Below the pieces are notes generated by a model, which saw only the letters and a list, made by a program, of their open reading frames with translations, did not search any database and had not been told where the DNA came from. A stretch of DNA of 64,000 nucleotides from Psychrobacillus sp. FSL K6-2836 (GTDB lineage: Bacteria > Bacillota > Bacilli > Bacillales_A > Planococcaceae). A program made the translations under genes and the position numbers. Where the stretch lies: contig NZ_JBBOOM010000001.1 in NCBI RefSeq assembly GCF_038003085.1, positions 620,001-684,000 of the forward strand. The letters run 5' to 3'. Below, piece by piece: positions 6,728 to 16,911 of this stretch. Position 1 is the stretch's first letter. Each line of letters begins with the position of its first letter.

Positions 6728-7360
6728 TTAGTTAACTCCTAAAGCTTTAAAAATAGCATCAAATGATTCTGGATCTGGTAATAAAAAGAAATGTCCTTTC
6801 ACACTTTCTTCGTTTGGTACGTCCTCTTCATTAATAGCTGTATCTATTACAATGACATAATCACTTACATGAGATAGCTCTACCAATCCAAAACTAATGA
6901 TAGCACCAACCATATCTACGCTCAGGGCAGGTACAGTAGGGTATATTTTTAAATGTGTAAAATCTGATAATGCAGATAGATATGAACCAGAAAGTATATT
7001 ACCAAGTTCTTGCATTGCAGAGGCTCCTAATTCAGATACTTCACCTGTTTGAAAATCGAAGTTTTCATCTTGTACCAATCTACGTATGAATCTATTTGCT
7101 TGCTCTACTGGTAGGACAAAAAACATACTGCCAGTTACATCACCTTCTATACGAAGATAAATACCAGCAACTACACTTTCTGGACCACCAGCTAAATCCA
7201 TCATATCGTCAAATGATACCATTTCCACCTTTGGTACCTTCATATCAATTTTTTTATTTAATAATGTCGACAATGCTGTTGCGGCATGTGCGGCACCAAT
7301 ATTCCCTATTTCCTTTAAGACATCTAAATGCATGGAGGTTATTTTACTGTCATACATCAT
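6728..7360 (-). CDS. cheC: CheY-P phosphatase CheC
   Basis: CheC of the CheC/FliY/CheX family: removes phosphate from CheY-P and binds CheD. 210 residues, the usual length. Two copies of the active-site consensus are intact: Glu17/Asn20 with Pro43, and Glu118/Asn121 with Pro144. The first two codons are both ATG; AGGAG is 5 nt before the first. The cheW stop codon directly adjoins this start, indicating coupled translation. Together with FliY at the switch it provides the two phosphatases typical of Gram-positive chemotaxis, in place of CheZ. Confidence 0.97.
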   Translation of the reverse strand: MMYDSKITSMHLDVLKEIGNIGAAHAATALSTLLNKKIDMKVPKVEMVSFDDMMDLAGGPESVVAGIYLRIEGDVTGSMFFVLPVEQANRFIRRLVQDENFDFQTGEVSELGASAMQELGNILSGSYLSALSDFTHLKIYPTVPALSVDMVGAIISFGLVELSHVSDYVIVIDTAINEEDVPNEESVKGHFFLLPDPESFDAIFKALGVN

Positions 7361-7816
7361 TTAAACTCCTGACTTAATAGGATTTAATACATGATTTAAG
7401 TGAAGAAGGATTAAAAGACGGCTATCGATTTTAGCAACTCCAGCTATAAAGTCTTGTTCCATACCTCCAACTACCTCAGGCTGTGGTTCAATTGAATTAA
7501 CCGGTATGTCCAATACATCATTAGCCGAGTCAACAATTACCCCAACATTCATATCATCCAAAGTTATTATAATAATACGAGTAGATTCACTTAAACTACT
7601 CTCTCCTAGTCCAAAGCGATTTTTCAAATCAATAATAGGAGTAACTACCCCTCGTAAGTTGATAACTCCCTTCACAAATGAAGGAGTTTTAGGGACACGT
7701 GTAATATATATAAGTTTTTCAATACCTTGAACCTGACTAACAGGTATAACATATTCTTTGTCTGCCAATTGAAAAACTACTACTTTTAAATTTCCAAAAT
7801 TTACTGCTTCTGTCAT
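7361..7816 (-). CDS. cheW: Chemotaxis coupling protein CheW
   Basis: Scaffold protein joining receptors to CheA. 151 residues, a single CheW/SH3-like domain with typical segments VPVSQVQGIEKLIYITRVP, FVKGVINLRGVVTPIIDLK and ESTRIIIITL. ATG at 7816, with AGAAAGGATGAG somewhat far upstream (about 10 nt). It sits between cheA and cheC with almost no spacing, as in the B. subtilis operon. Whether a separate CheV exists elsewhere cannot be seen here. Confidence 0.97.
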   Translation of the reverse strand: MTEAVNFGNLKVVVFQLADKEYVIPVSQVQGIEKLIYITRVPKTPSFVKGVINLRGVVTPIIDLKNRFGLGESSLSESTRIIIITLDDMNVGVIVDSANDVLDIPVNSIEPQPEVVGGMEQDFIAGVAKIDSRLLILLHLNHVLNPIKSGV

Positions 7817-7848
7817 AATGCTCTCTCATCCTTTCTAGTAGATGCTAT

Positions 7849-9906
7849 TTAACCGATTAATGCATTACAATCTACAATTAGTGCTACTTTACCATTACCT
7901 AAAATAGTTGCACCAGAGATTGCGAATACACTTGATAAATATGCACCAAGTGATTTTAAAACGATCTCCTGCTGACCGATAAACGAATCTACTACTAGGC
8001 CAGCCATTTTATCTCCTTTTCGGACAAGAACAACAGAGTGAAATTCATCATCAGTACTTTCTCTTGGAACATCAAATACATTTTCTAAGAATACTAGTGG
8101 AACAACTTTTCCTCTGAAATCTATCACTTTTTGGTTATGAGCATTTAATATATCTGAAGAGCGAATAATCGCTGTCTCGATAATAGAAGAGAGAGGTATA
8201 GCGTAAATTTCCTCACCAAGTTCTACAAGCATTACTGAAATAATAGAAAGCGTTAATGGTAATTGGATGGAAAATAATGACCCTTTCCCTTCGGTAGATG
8301 AAATATCAATAGAGCCACCCAGAGATTCAATCGTCGTTTTTACCACATCTAATCCAACGCCTCTACCCGAAACGTCTGAAATGACATCTGCAGTAGAGAA
8401 ACCTGAAGAAAGAATAAGCTCCGCTACTTGTTTATCACTTAACGTTTGGGCCACTTCATTTGAAACAATTCCTTTTGATATAGCTTTTTTCAAGACTTTC
8501 TCACGGTTAATACCTGCACCATCATCTTCAATCTCGATAAATACATGATTTCCGCTATGGTATGCACGAAGCACAACAGTGCCTTCCTCTGGTTTACCTT
8601 TAGCTATACGTATTTCAGGGCTTTCTACCCCATGGTCTAAAGAATTTCTTATTAAATGTACAAGAGGGTCCCCAATTTCATCAATTACTGTTCGATCTAA
8701 TTCAGTTTCAGCACCAATTACTTCTAAGTTGATTTTTTTGTTTAAATCACGTGCTAACTGGCGTACCATTCTTGGGAATCTATTAAATACTGTTTCAACA
8801 GGAACCATACGCATATTTAATATAATATTTTGTAGGTCTCCAGTTATTCGAGACATACGTTCTACCGTTTCATCTAACTCGCTATTATGTAAATCTTCGG
8901 AGATTGACTGTAGACGACCGCGGTCAATTACTAATTCCTCAAATAAATTCATCAATATATCTAATCGTTCAATATTCACACGAATAGTTTTACTAGATTG
9001 AACTTGATTATTTTTAGATGTCGTCGATTTTTCAGGAGACTTTATTTTCTCTATTTGTTGCTTATCTTCTATGACATCCGTAATTTCCATAACTGAATTC
9101 TCTTCAACTTTGTCTAACTCAAAATTATTCCGTTTTTTAAGTTGTTCTAATGTTACTGGGTTAACTAGTACTTCTGTCACTTCGGAAACTTTCATCAATT
9201 TCTTTTGTACATCTTCTGATAGTTCAGTTGTAACTAGAGCTACATAGAATATTTCATCAAAATCTTCTCCTTCTAACTTCTCAACAGATGGAGAAGATTT
9301 TATGACGTCTCCCATTTTCTCTAGCAATTCAAAAACCATATATACTCTTGCAGCCTTTAGTAAGCAATCTTCACGCAGTTTGACAGAAATTTCATACGTA
9401 AAGAAATCCTGTTCAACTGACTGTTGAATGACTGTCATTTCATAATCGTCATAAGTTAACCAGTTCTCTTGAGGAATATTACTTACAACAGTAGATTCTA
9501 CTGTTGTAGCGGCAACTGGAATTTCTTCCCCAGTTTCTATTTTATGTAGCTTTTGTACAGTATCTGTTACATCTAGCTTTCCTTTTCCACCTGCTGCGAT
9601 ATCCAATACCATTTCTTCCAATTGATCGACTGCAACAAAAACAACATCTAATAATTCAGCAGTTACATGCAGACGGCTATTTCTAATTTCATCTAAAACA
9701 TTTTCCATCTTATGCGTTAAATTTGCGATATCTTCATAACCCATTGTTGCTGACATACCTTTTAAAGTATGTGCGGAGCGAAATACTTCGTTGACTATTG
9801 CTATGTTTTCAGGATTCTTTTCTAATTCTAATAAATGTTCATTACAAGCTTGTAAATGTTCCTTACTTTCTTCTATAAACATTTCCATATATTGATTTGT
9901 ATCCAT
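7849..9906 (-). CDS. cheA: Chemotaxis histidine kinase CheA
   Basis: Receptor-controlled kinase that phosphorylates CheY and CheB. 685 residues. P1 HPt domain (about 1-105) with phospho-acceptor His46 in RSAHTLKGM; P2 CheY-binding region (about 155-265) followed by a Glu/Lys-rich linker; P3 dimerisation helices (about 305-365); P4 ATPase with HLIRNSLDHGVE (N box), DDGAGI (G1) and GRGVGLDV (G2); P5 CheW-like domain at the C-terminus (about 545-685). All catalytic motifs are intact. ATG at 9906 with AAAGGGGTG upstream. Follows cheB by 14 nt in the operon. Confidence 0.98.
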   Translation of the reverse strand: MDTNQYMEMFIEESKEHLQACNEHLLELEKNPENIAIVNEVFRSAHTLKGMSATMGYEDIANLTHKMENVLDEIRNSRLHVTAELLDVVFVAVDQLEEMVLDIAAGGKGKLDVTDTVQKLHKIETGEEIPVAATTVESTVVSNIPQENWLTYDDYEMTVIQQSVEQDFFTYEISVKLREDCLLKAARVYMVFELLEKMGDVIKSSPSVEKLEGEDFDEIFYVALVTTELSEDVQKKLMKVSEVTEVLVNPVTLEQLKKRNNFELDKVEENSVMEITDVIEDKQQIEKIKSPEKSTTSKNNQVQSSKTIRVNIERLDILMNLFEELVIDRGRLQSISEDLHNSELDETVERMSRITGDLQNIILNMRMVPVETVFNRFPRMVRQLARDLNKKINLEVIGAETELDRTVIDEIGDPLVHLIRNSLDHGVESPEIRIAKGKPEEGTVVLRAYHSGNHVFIEIEDDGAGINREKVLKKAISKGIVSNEVAQTLSDKQVAELILSSGFSTADVISDVSGRGVGLDVVKTTIESLGGSIDISSTEGKGSLFSIQLPLTLSIISVMLVELGEEIYAIPLSSIIETAIIRSSDILNAHNQKVIDFRGKVVPLVFLENVFDVPRESTDDEFHSVVLVRKGDKMAGLVVDSFIGQQEIVLKSLGAYLSSVFAISGATILGNGKVALIVDCNALIG

Positions 9907-9920
9907 TGATTAACACCCCT

Positions 9921-11021
9921 TTAAGGTAGATATTGTATAATAGTTTTTGCTATTTGATCTAAATCCACTACTTCATTTACTAAATTTGTTTCTACGGCAG
10001 CCTTTGGCATTCCATAAACAATGCATGTCCCCGCTGCTTCAGCAATGGCAACGACATTTCCGCTCTTTTTCAACTGTTTAAGACCGAGAGATCCATCAGA
10101 TCCCATTCCCGTCATAATAACGGCAATCTTATCAAAATCATTAAACTGACTATTATCTTCAAAAAGTATATCTACAGCTGGCCTATGTCCGGATCGTGGC
10201 GCTTCTTTGTCATTTAGAACGACATAGTAAGAAGATCCTCTCTTCTGAATGCGCATATGAAAGCCGCCAGGAGCAATATACGCATGTCCATTTTGAAGCA
10301 AGTCACCATCTTCTGCTTCTTTTACCTCAATTGCAGATAATTGATTGAGCCTTTGTGCCAAAGACTTTGTAAATCCAGCAGGCATATGTTGAACAATTAA
10401 AACTGGAGCTTTCATATTGCTTGGTAGTTTTGTAATCACTTCTTGAAGAGCTCTTGGTCCTCCAGTTGAAGTTCCAATTAAGACCATTTTCTTGTTCGTC
10501 TTGTCCCACTTGAAAACATTTGGAGAGGTGGATATTTTCTTTACTTCTACATCTCCAGTTGCCTTAATATTTATAGGCAGTGGTGAACGTTTTTTCATTT
10601 TACTGATGGATACTTGAGCTGCATATTCTACTTTTTCTACTAATTCTTCTTTAATTTTATGTAAATCTAATGAAATAGTGCCACTTGGCTTTGCGACAAA
10701 ATCAACGGCACCATAGTCCATCGCTTGCATCGTACTTTCCGTTCCACTTTTTGTCGTACTAGATAGCATGACCACAGGAACTGGCATTTCCGTCATTATT
10801 CTGCGCAGTGCCTCCAAACCATTCATTACCGGCATTTCAACATCCATTGTGAGGACATCTGGCTGTAGAGTTTTTATTTTTTCAATTGCATCTTTTCCAT
10901 TCCTAGCGATACCTATTACTTCTATTGATTTGTTATCTACAAAGAAATCACTAATAAGTTTTCGCATGAATGCAGAATCATCTACTATTAACAGCTTCTT
11001 TTTGGTTCTAACTTCCATCAT
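9921..11021 (-). CDS. cheB: Receptor methylesterase / glutamine deamidase CheB
   Basis: Response-regulator-controlled esterase that removes methyl groups from chemoreceptors for adaptation. 366 residues: receiver domain (about 8-125) with Asp60 as the likely phosphorylation site and the D14-D15 acidic pocket, linker, and methylesterase domain (about 178-366) with the catalytic triad Ser185 (GTSTGG), His212 (VQHMP) and Asp309 (GMGSDG). The start overlaps the flhG stop as ATGA, so translation is coupled; a second ATG follows directly and could also be used. Confidence 0.98.
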   Translation of the reverse strand: MMEVRTKKKLLIVDDSAFMRKLISDFFVDNKSIEVIGIARNGKDAIEKIKTLQPDVLTMDVEMPVMNGLEALRRIMTEMPVPVVMLSSTTKSGTESTMQAMDYGAVDFVAKPSGTISLDLHKIKEELVEKVEYAAQVSISKMKKRSPLPINIKATGDVEVKKISTSPNVFKWDKTNKKMVLIGTSTGGPRALQEVITKLPSNMKAPVLIVQHMPAGFTKSLAQRLNQLSAIEVKEAEDGDLLQNGHAYIAPGGFHMRIQKRGSSYYVVLNDKEAPRSGHRPAVDILFEDNSQFNDFDKIAVIMTGMGSDGSLGLKQLKKSGNVVAIAEAAGTCIVYGMPKAAVETNLVNEVVDLDQIAKTIIQYLP

Positions 11022-11890
11022 CTCACGCCCTTCTGCGAAAAAAGACTCTTTAATCGAGATATGAATTTATTGTGCTTAGGAACAACTTCTTCCGTATCTT
11101 CAAAATCAGTAAATGCAGATGCAATTTTTTTTAATTTTTTCGTTATTTCTGCTTGGGGATATAAAATAGAAAATGGTATTTGTTCTCTTACTGCTTTCCG
11201 AACAACTGAATCCTCAGGCAATACACCTAATACCGTAATCTCTTTGGAAAGAAACTTGGACATTGCTAGCTTTAATCTACCAGTCGTTTCTGCCCCTTCT
11301 TCATCGGTATACGCCCTGTTGCAAATGAGGAAGAAGTTTTTATCAGAATCCTTATAGTAAATATATTTCATCATAGAATAGGCATCTGTTATGGATGTAG
11401 GCTCTGCTGTTGTTATGACAATAATATCATCTACTGAGACTAACAAATCCAGTGTCTGACTCGTAGCACCAGCTCCCATATCAAACACAATATAATCAAA
11501 GTTTTTTTGTAAATATTCGAAAGCCTCGATCAGCCGATTGAACATATCGTCAGTCCATTCCATTACGCCACTTAACCCTGAACCACCAGATATATATTGT
11601 AAGTCATTTGGACCTTCAAACATCACTGATTCTAATGACTGATCTCCGACTAAGTAATCCTTTAAATTATAGGGTACTGATTTACCAAGTAAAATATGAA
11701 TGTTGCCCATTCCAATATCCATATCAATTAGCACAACTTTTTTACCTTGTCCACTTAAAGTTGTGGTGAAATTTATAGAAAAATTGCTTTTTCCAACTCC
11801 ACCTTTACCACTAACTACTGCTATTGATCGCCCTAGCCTATTTTGGTTCTGAAGCATTTTCATTCTTAGTTCTTCAGCTTGATCTCTCAT
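11018..11890 (-). CDS. flhG: MinD-like flagellar number regulator FlhG (YlxH)
   Basis: P-loop ATPase of the ParA/MinD group that works with FlhF to set flagellar number and pattern and to help assemble the C-ring. 290 residues. Deviant Walker A KGGVGKS at 29-35, switch I region DMDIGMGN, and VFDMGAGA typical of FlhG. The N-terminal leader (RDQAEELRMKM) is the segment that in this family stimulates the FlhF GTPase, from established work. ATG at 11890 has AAGGGG upstream and lies inside the 3' end of flhF (17-nt overlap). Confidence 0.97.
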   Translation of the reverse strand: MRDQAEELRMKMLQNQNRLGRSIAVVSGKGGVGKSNFSINFTTTLSGQGKKVVLIDMDIGMGNIHILLGKSVPYNLKDYLVGDQSLESVMFEGPNDLQYISGGSGLSGVMEWTDDMFNRLIEAFEYLQKNFDYIVFDMGAGATSQTLDLLVSVDDIIVITTAEPTSITDAYSMMKYIYYKDSDKNFFLICNRAYTDEEGAETTGRLKLAMSKFLSKEITVLGVLPEDSVVRKAVREQIPFSILYPQAEITKKLKKIASAFTDFEDTEEVVPKHNKFISRLKSLFSQKGVR

Positions 11891-12983
11891 AGCGAATCCC
11901 CTTTAAAAATAATTTGAGTAATTCTTCAAGACTAGCTTCCATAATATCTTCCGGGACTTCTTGACCATCCGTATAGTAAGCAAGTCCCTTATTATATTTA
12001 ACCATTAAATTGATAATTGAGCCAATAGTATTTGTTTCATCTACCTTAGTGAAGATATACTTTTCAATAGGAAATTCACTAAATTGTTCTATTATCACTT
12101 CCATGTCCTTTTGCTTAGACGTAGAAGAGAGGACTAGGAATGTTTCCGTATTCACTTCGAATTCAATTAGTTTTTGCAAATCTCTTACAAATTTAGTTTC
12201 TTTATAGTTTCTCCCCGCCGTATCTATGAATACAATATCTAACTTTTCAAACTTTGCCATTGCTTCTTGCAAATCTTTTTCATTGTAGATAATTTCGATA
12301 GGAGCTTGAAGTAAACCTGCATATGTTTTTAGTTGTTCAATTGCCGCAATACGATATGTATCAGTCGTTATAAAGCCTACTTTTTTCTTTTTTTCTAAAA
12401 CGGCTCGTGCAGCCATCTTAGCTATCGTGGTCGTTTTACCAACACCTGTAGGACCGAGAACATTTATATATTTCTTTGTATACGAAACCCCACCGAACGG
12501 AAGATGCTCCATTTGTGTTTTGAGTAGATTTTTCGTTATAGTAATTTGATCTTCTATTTCAAAATCTTCCGTATTACTTTTTATATGCACAAAAAGCTCA
12601 TCACTAACAGTTGTGATAAGCTCCTCTGACAATTCTTGCTCTTGTAAATAGTCCATAAGAGTTTTCATTTCTGTTGGATATGAACTTAACATTTCTGGAC
12701 GCTGAATGTTCTTTACCATTTGTTTTAAATCTTCTAATTCTTTTTTTATCTCAACAGAAACATTTTGATGTTCTTGAGGTACCATATTTGGCACCTCAAA
12801 TGTTTTACTTGATTGCTCGAATGTGTCCATCCCAGCTAGCACCTCAATAGATTTTTTCTTAAACAATCCTAAAAAACCCTTTGAGTAAACTACCTTTGAA
12901 CTTAAAATAACTGCGTCGTCACCAAGTTCTTTACGTATTAATCCCATAGCTTCTGGCATAGTACTAGCCGTATATTTTTTCAT
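11874..12983 (-). CDS. flhF: SRP-type GTPase FlhF
   Basis: Flagellar placement GTPase, third member of the Ffh/FtsY family. The N-terminal B domain (about 1-95) is basic and variable, followed by N and G domains with G1 [10 protein letters not shown] at about 177-186, TTDTYRIAA, DTAGRNY and FTKVDET. The frame extends two codons to a TTG at 12989; ATG at 12983 is preferred, giving 369 residues. The ribosome binding site is poor (GGTGGTG, distant), suggesting coupling to flhA, whose stop overlaps by a few bases if the TTG is used. Confidence 0.96.
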   Translation of the reverse strand: MKKYTASTMPEAMGLIRKELGDDAVILSSKVVYSKGFLGLFKKKSIEVLAGMDTFEQSSKTFEVPNMVPQEHQNVSVEIKKELEDLKQMVKNIQRPEMLSSYPTEMKTLMDYLQEQELSEELITTVSDELFVHIKSNTEDFEIEDQITITKNLLKTQMEHLPFGGVSYTKKYINVLGPTGVGKTTTIAKMAARAVLEKKKKVGFITTDTYRIAAIEQLKTYAGLLQAPIEIIYNEKDLQEAMAKFEKLDIVFIDTAGRNYKETKFVRDLQKLIEFEVNTETFLVLSSTSKQKDMEVIIEQFSEFPIEKYIFTKVDETNTIGSIINLMVKYNKGLAYYTDGQEVPEDIMEASLEELLKLFLKGIRYERSS

Positions 12984-12985
12984 CT

Positions 12986-15019
12986 TCAATCTACATTCAC
13001 CACCCCGACACTTTGTACCTCAATTGAGGATTCTAGTTCATTATAAGAAAGAATTGGTACATGAGGGAAATATCTTTCTGTCATTTGTCTAACATACATC
13101 CTTACTGCAGGCGAACAAAGAATAATTGGTGATTGTTCCATCATGGAAGCACGCTCTACTTCTTTTGCCATGGACTCTAATATTGCTTGGGATTCACTTG
13201 GGTCTATAGATAAGTAATTACCATGTTCTGTTTGTTGAATACTGTCTGCAATTAGTTTTTCCACTTTACCAGAGACTGTTAACACTTTTAGAACATTACT
13301 ATTACCAGCATATTGTGTTGTAATTTGCTTCGCTAAAGATTGTCTGGAGTACTCAGTTAATACATCGGCATCCGACGTCATTTTTGAATAGTCTGCAAGG
13401 GTTTCAAAAATGATCGGCAAATTCCGAATAGATACATGCTCTCTTAATAGATTGCTCAATATTTTTTGAATTTCTCCTACTGAGAGTGGCGTAGGTGTCA
13501 ATTCGTCTACTAGAATAGGGTAAGTCTCTCTAATATGATCGATTAATTGTTTCGTTTCTTGGCGACCTAATAATTCATGTGCATTATTTCTGATGATTTC
13601 AGTCATATGCGTGGAAACAACACTTGGCGGATCGACAACGGTATACCCTAGTATTTCTGCTTCTTCCTTCACAGATTCCGTAATCCATTTTGCAGGTAAA
13701 CCAAAGGAAGGTTCAACTGTATCAATACCTTCAATCGAATCATCGTCACCAGGACTCATTGATAAATAATGATCTAAAAGAAGCTCTCCCCTAGCCATTT
13801 CATTGCCTTTTATCTTGATACGATATTCGTTTGGCTGAAGTTGAATATTATCTCGTATTCGCACTACAGGAATAACTACACCTAATTCAAGTGCAAGTTG
13901 TCTACGAATCATAACGACGCGATCAAGTAAATCTCCACCCTGTGCAGCATCCACTAACGGAATCAATCCATATCCAAACTCAAATTCGATCGGATCAACA
14001 TTTAGCAGATTAATAACATTTTCGGGACTTTTCATATTATCTGTTGTTACTTCCTCTTCAAATTCTTCCATTTCTTCTGGATCTTCTTTACTAGCCTTAC
14101 TTATCATATAAGCTCCGATAGCAAGTGCAATTGCAATTGGCAAGGTTAACACTAAACCAATTGGTGTAACAATTCCTAGCAGTGTTATGGTCACTGCGGC
14201 AACATAAAGTAGTTTTGGCTGATTGAACAGTTGTCCAGTAATATCGCCACCAAGATTACCTTTAGATGCAGCTCTTGTTACAACAATACCAGTTGCAGTA
14301 GATATTAATAAAGCTGGAATTTGAGAAACAAGGCCATCCCCGACAGTCATTGTGGAAAACAGAACCGCAGCTTCCCCAAACGGAAGTCCAAATTGGACAA
14401 CACCAATAATAATTCCAAATAATAAGTTGATAATAACGATGATGATACCTGCAATAGCATCACCTTTTACGAATTTTGTTGCCCCGTCCATAGCACCGTA
14501 AAAGTCTGCTTCACCACTAACCTTTTCACGTCTTTCTCGTGCTTCTTTTTCCGAAATCATCCCGGCATTTAAATCCGCATCGATACTCATTTGTTTACCC
14601 GGCATTGCATCTAGTGTAAAACGAGCGGCAACCTCAGAAACTCGCTCTGCACCTTTTGTAATTACGATAAAGTTTATAATAACTAAAATAGCAAATACAA
14701 CTAAACCAACAAGCATATTTCCGCCTGTAACAAATGTACCAAAGGTTTCTACTACTTTACCCGCGTCACCCTCAGCTAAGATTGCTCTTGTCGTGGAAAT
14801 ATTTAAAGCAAGTCTAAATAATGTAACGAGTAAAACAATTGTTGGGAATACAGAGAACTCTAAAGCCTCTTTCATATTCATAGCGGTCATCAATATTAAT
14901 AATGCTATCGTAATATTTATAATAATAAGAAAACTTATCAACCAGTGAGGGAGAGGTATTACGAGCATTGCCACAATAGATATTACAGCTGCCAATACGG
15001 TTATATCGCGCACTTGCAT
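12986..15019 (-). CDS. flhA: Flagellar type III export gate protein FlhA
   Basis: Large export gate subunit, nonameric ring that takes part in proton-driven substrate export. 677 residues: eight predicted membrane helices in the first about 310 residues, including the conserved cytoplasmic FHIPEP-type loop with RFTLDAMPGKQMSIDADLNAG-like sequence, then a large cytoplasmic domain (about 340-677) that docks chaperone-substrate complexes. ATG at 15019 follows AGAGGTGGAAGTAT. It lies 24 nt after flhB in the standard order flhB-flhA-flhF. Confidence 0.98.
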   Translation of the reverse strand: MQVRDITVLAAVISIVAMLVIPLPHWLISFLIIINITIALLILMTAMNMKEALEFSVFPTIVLLVTLFRLALNISTTRAILAEGDAGKVVETFGTFVTGGNMLVGLVVFAILVIINFIVITKGAERVSEVAARFTLDAMPGKQMSIDADLNAGMISEKEARERREKVSGEADFYGAMDGATKFVKGDAIAGIIIVIINLLFGIIIGVVQFGLPFGEAAVLFSTMTVGDGLVSQIPALLISTATGIVVTRAASKGNLGGDITGQLFNQPKLLYVAAVTITLLGIVTPIGLVLTLPIAIALAIGAYMISKASKEDPEEMEEFEEEVTTDNMKSPENVINLLNVDPIEFEFGYGLIPLVDAAQGGDLLDRVVMIRRQLALELGVVIPVVRIRDNIQLQPNEYRIKIKGNEMARGELLLDHYLSMSPGDDDSIEGIDTVEPSFGLPAKWITESVKEEAEILGYTVVDPPSVVSTHMTEIIRNNAHELLGRQETKQLIDHIRETYPILVDELTPTPLSVGEIQKILSNLLREHVSIRNLPIIFETLADYSKMTSDADVLTEYSRQSLAKQITTQYAGNSNVLKVLTVSGKVEKLIADSIQQTEHGNYLSIDPSESQAILESMAKEVERASMMEQSPIILCSPAVRMYVRQMTERYFPHVPILSYNELESSIEVQSVGVVNVD

Positions 15020-15043
15020 ATACTTCCACCTCTAACTTTAACT

Positions 15044-16129
15044 TTAAATTTTTTGTTTAATACGATATACATAAGCTAATACTTCGGCAACTGCTTTGAA
15101 AAATTCGTCTGGAATTCGTTGACCAACTTCTACTTGGTCAAACATAGATCTGGCAAGTGGTCTATTTTCTACCATGACAACATTATTTTCTTTGGCAATT
15201 AACTTTATCTTTTGTGCAACAAAATCTGCACCTTTTGCTACTACTGTTGGAGCATCCATCGATTCATCATCGTATTTTAAAGCAATTGCAAAGTGTGTAG
15301 GATTCGTAATGACGACATCAGCAGTAGGGATTTCCTGCATCATGCGACGCATCGCCATTTCCCGTTGTCTTTGCCTTATACGAGACTTAATAATTGGATC
15401 CCCTTCTGAGTTTTTATGTTCATCTTTTATATCTTGTTTAGACATTTTAAGATTTTTTTCATAGTCGAACTTTTGATAAAAGAAATCCAAAATTGATATA
15501 AATAATAGTACGCAGGAAGCAGCTATCCCCATCATTCCAGTTAACCATCCAACAGTGGAGAGTGTATCCCAGGCAGTTTTGAATGATAGAGATAAAACTT
15601 GTTCTAAATTCATCCACAATATTAAAGTAGTTACAGAGCCAATAAATGATATTTTCAAAATAGATTTTAATAGCTCTATAATTGCTTTAAGCGAAAAGAT
15701 CCTTTTGAGACCTTTTATAGGATCGATCTTTTTCAGATCAAACTTTAATGGCTCCGTCGTAAACAGTAAACCAAACTGAAAAAAGTTTGCTGCTACAGCC
15801 GCAACTACAGCAACTAGCATAATTGGCAATAAAATCATTGCCATTTCAAGTAGCATATCTTTATAAATGATTATAGCTGTCTCAATTGTCAAAGTTTCTA
15901 TTAACATATACTTAGTAAACGTCATACTGAAGAACGAAAAAATTTCGGTTCTTAAAAAACTAGCAAAGAAAAATAGAAATACAAAAACAGAAAGTAATAC
16001 AATCGCACTTGTCACATCTGGACTCTTTAATACTTGTCCTTTTTTACGAGAATCTTGTCTCTTTTTAGGAGTAGCTTTTTCTGTTTTTTCCCCCGCAAAA
16101 TACTGTAGATCTAAGCGTAGAGCAATCAT
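15044..16129 (-). CDS. flhB: Flagellar export switch protein FlhB
   Basis: Export gate component that switches substrate specificity from rod/hook to filament type by self-cleavage. Start chosen at ATG 16129 (361 residues, MIALRLDLQYFAGEKTEKATPKKR): AGGTGG lies 8 nt upstream, whereas the open frame extends to overlapping GTG codons with no site. Four membrane helices (about 30-205) precede the cytoplasmic domain, which contains the intact autocleavage motif NPTHFA. The start is 1 nt beyond the fliR stop. A second, partial FlhB-like protein is encoded at about 43.7-44.0 kb. Confidence 0.97.
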   Translation of the reverse strand: MIALRLDLQYFAGEKTEKATPKKRQDSRKKGQVLKSPDVTSAIVLLSVFVFLFFFASFLRTEIFSFFSMTFTKYMLIETLTIETAIIIYKDMLLEMAMILLPIMLVAVVAAVAANFFQFGLLFTTEPLKFDLKKIDPIKGLKRIFSLKAIIELLKSILKISFIGSVTTLILWMNLEQVLSLSFKTAWDTLSTVGWLTGMMGIAASCVLLFISILDFFYQKFDYEKNLKMSKQDIKDEHKNSEGDPIIKSRIRQRQREMAMRRMMQEIPTADVVITNPTHFAIALKYDDESMDAPTVVAKGADFVAQKIKLIAKENNVVMVENRPLARSMFDQVEVGQRIPDEFFKAVAEVLAYVYRIKQKI

Positions 16130-16130
16130 A

Positions 16131-16907
16131 CTAGCCACCACCTAAAATTATCATTAAGTCACGCATTGCCACAACCAAAATTTCAAACAGCTGCTGTACG
16201 ACAGCCATTAGTACACCCATCATCACGAGAAGAACTAAAAAACCTACTGCAATTTTAATTGGAAACCCTATAACAAAAATATTTAACTGAGGTACAGTCC
16301 TTGCAGTAATACCAAGGGCTATATCCACAAGAAATATTGTAGCGACTATCGGTATAGACATTTGAAATGCTACAGCAAAAACGCCTGCAAAAGTTTTCAT
16401 GATAAACTCCACATAATTTTCTTGCCCAAAAGCTGGCCACACCATTTCCATCGGCATAAATTGATAGCTATAGAAAATACCATCCAACAACAAATGATGT
16501 CCATTTAAAGCTAATAACAACAGCAATGCTAAAGTATTTAAAAATTGTCCTATTAACGGACTTTGAGCACCTGTCTGCGGATCAATAACATTGGCCATTG
16601 CAAATCCCATTTGAAAGTCGATAAATCCGCCTGCAATTTGAATTGCAGACATAATGATATACGCAAGTAAACCTATAAATAATCCAAATATGACTTCTTT
16701 AATAATTAAAAGAATATAATCTCCATTTATTTCAAATGGTTCAACATCTAGGGTATAATATATCATCCAGGAAAGCACTACAGCAAAAGCAATTCGGTGA
16801 GTTGCAGGTATTGTCCGATGCGAAAATAGTGGCAACACTACAAAAAACGCAGAAACACGAGCAATAATTAGTAGTAATACAGTTAAACTTGGTAAAATTG
16901 CATCCAT
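16131..16907 (-). CDS. fliR: Flagellar export gate protein FliR
   Basis: Integral membrane protein forming the export channel with FliP and FliQ. About six hydrophobic helices spread over the full length; conserved tail ending in MVVAMRDLMIILGGG-like sequence. The frame opens at TTG 16919, but ATG at 16907 gives 258 residues (MDAILPSLTVLLLIIARVS), matching the usual length. Neither start has a good ribosome binding site, so coupling to fliQ, whose stop lies just inside (16912), is likely. Confidence 0.95.
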   Translation of the reverse strand: MDAILPSLTVLLLIIARVSAFFVVLPLFSHRTIPATHRIAFAVVLSWMIYYTLDVEPFEINGDYILLIIKEVIFGLFIGLLAYIIMSAIQIAGGFIDFQMGFAMANVIDPQTGAQSPLIGQFLNTLALLLLLALNGHHLLLDGIFYSYQFMPMEMVWPAFGQENYVEFIMKTFAGVFAVAFQMSIPIVATIFLVDIALGITARTVPQLNIFVIGFPIKIAVGFLVLLVMMGVLMAVVQQLFEILVVAMRDLMIILGGG

Positions 16908-16911
16908 TGAA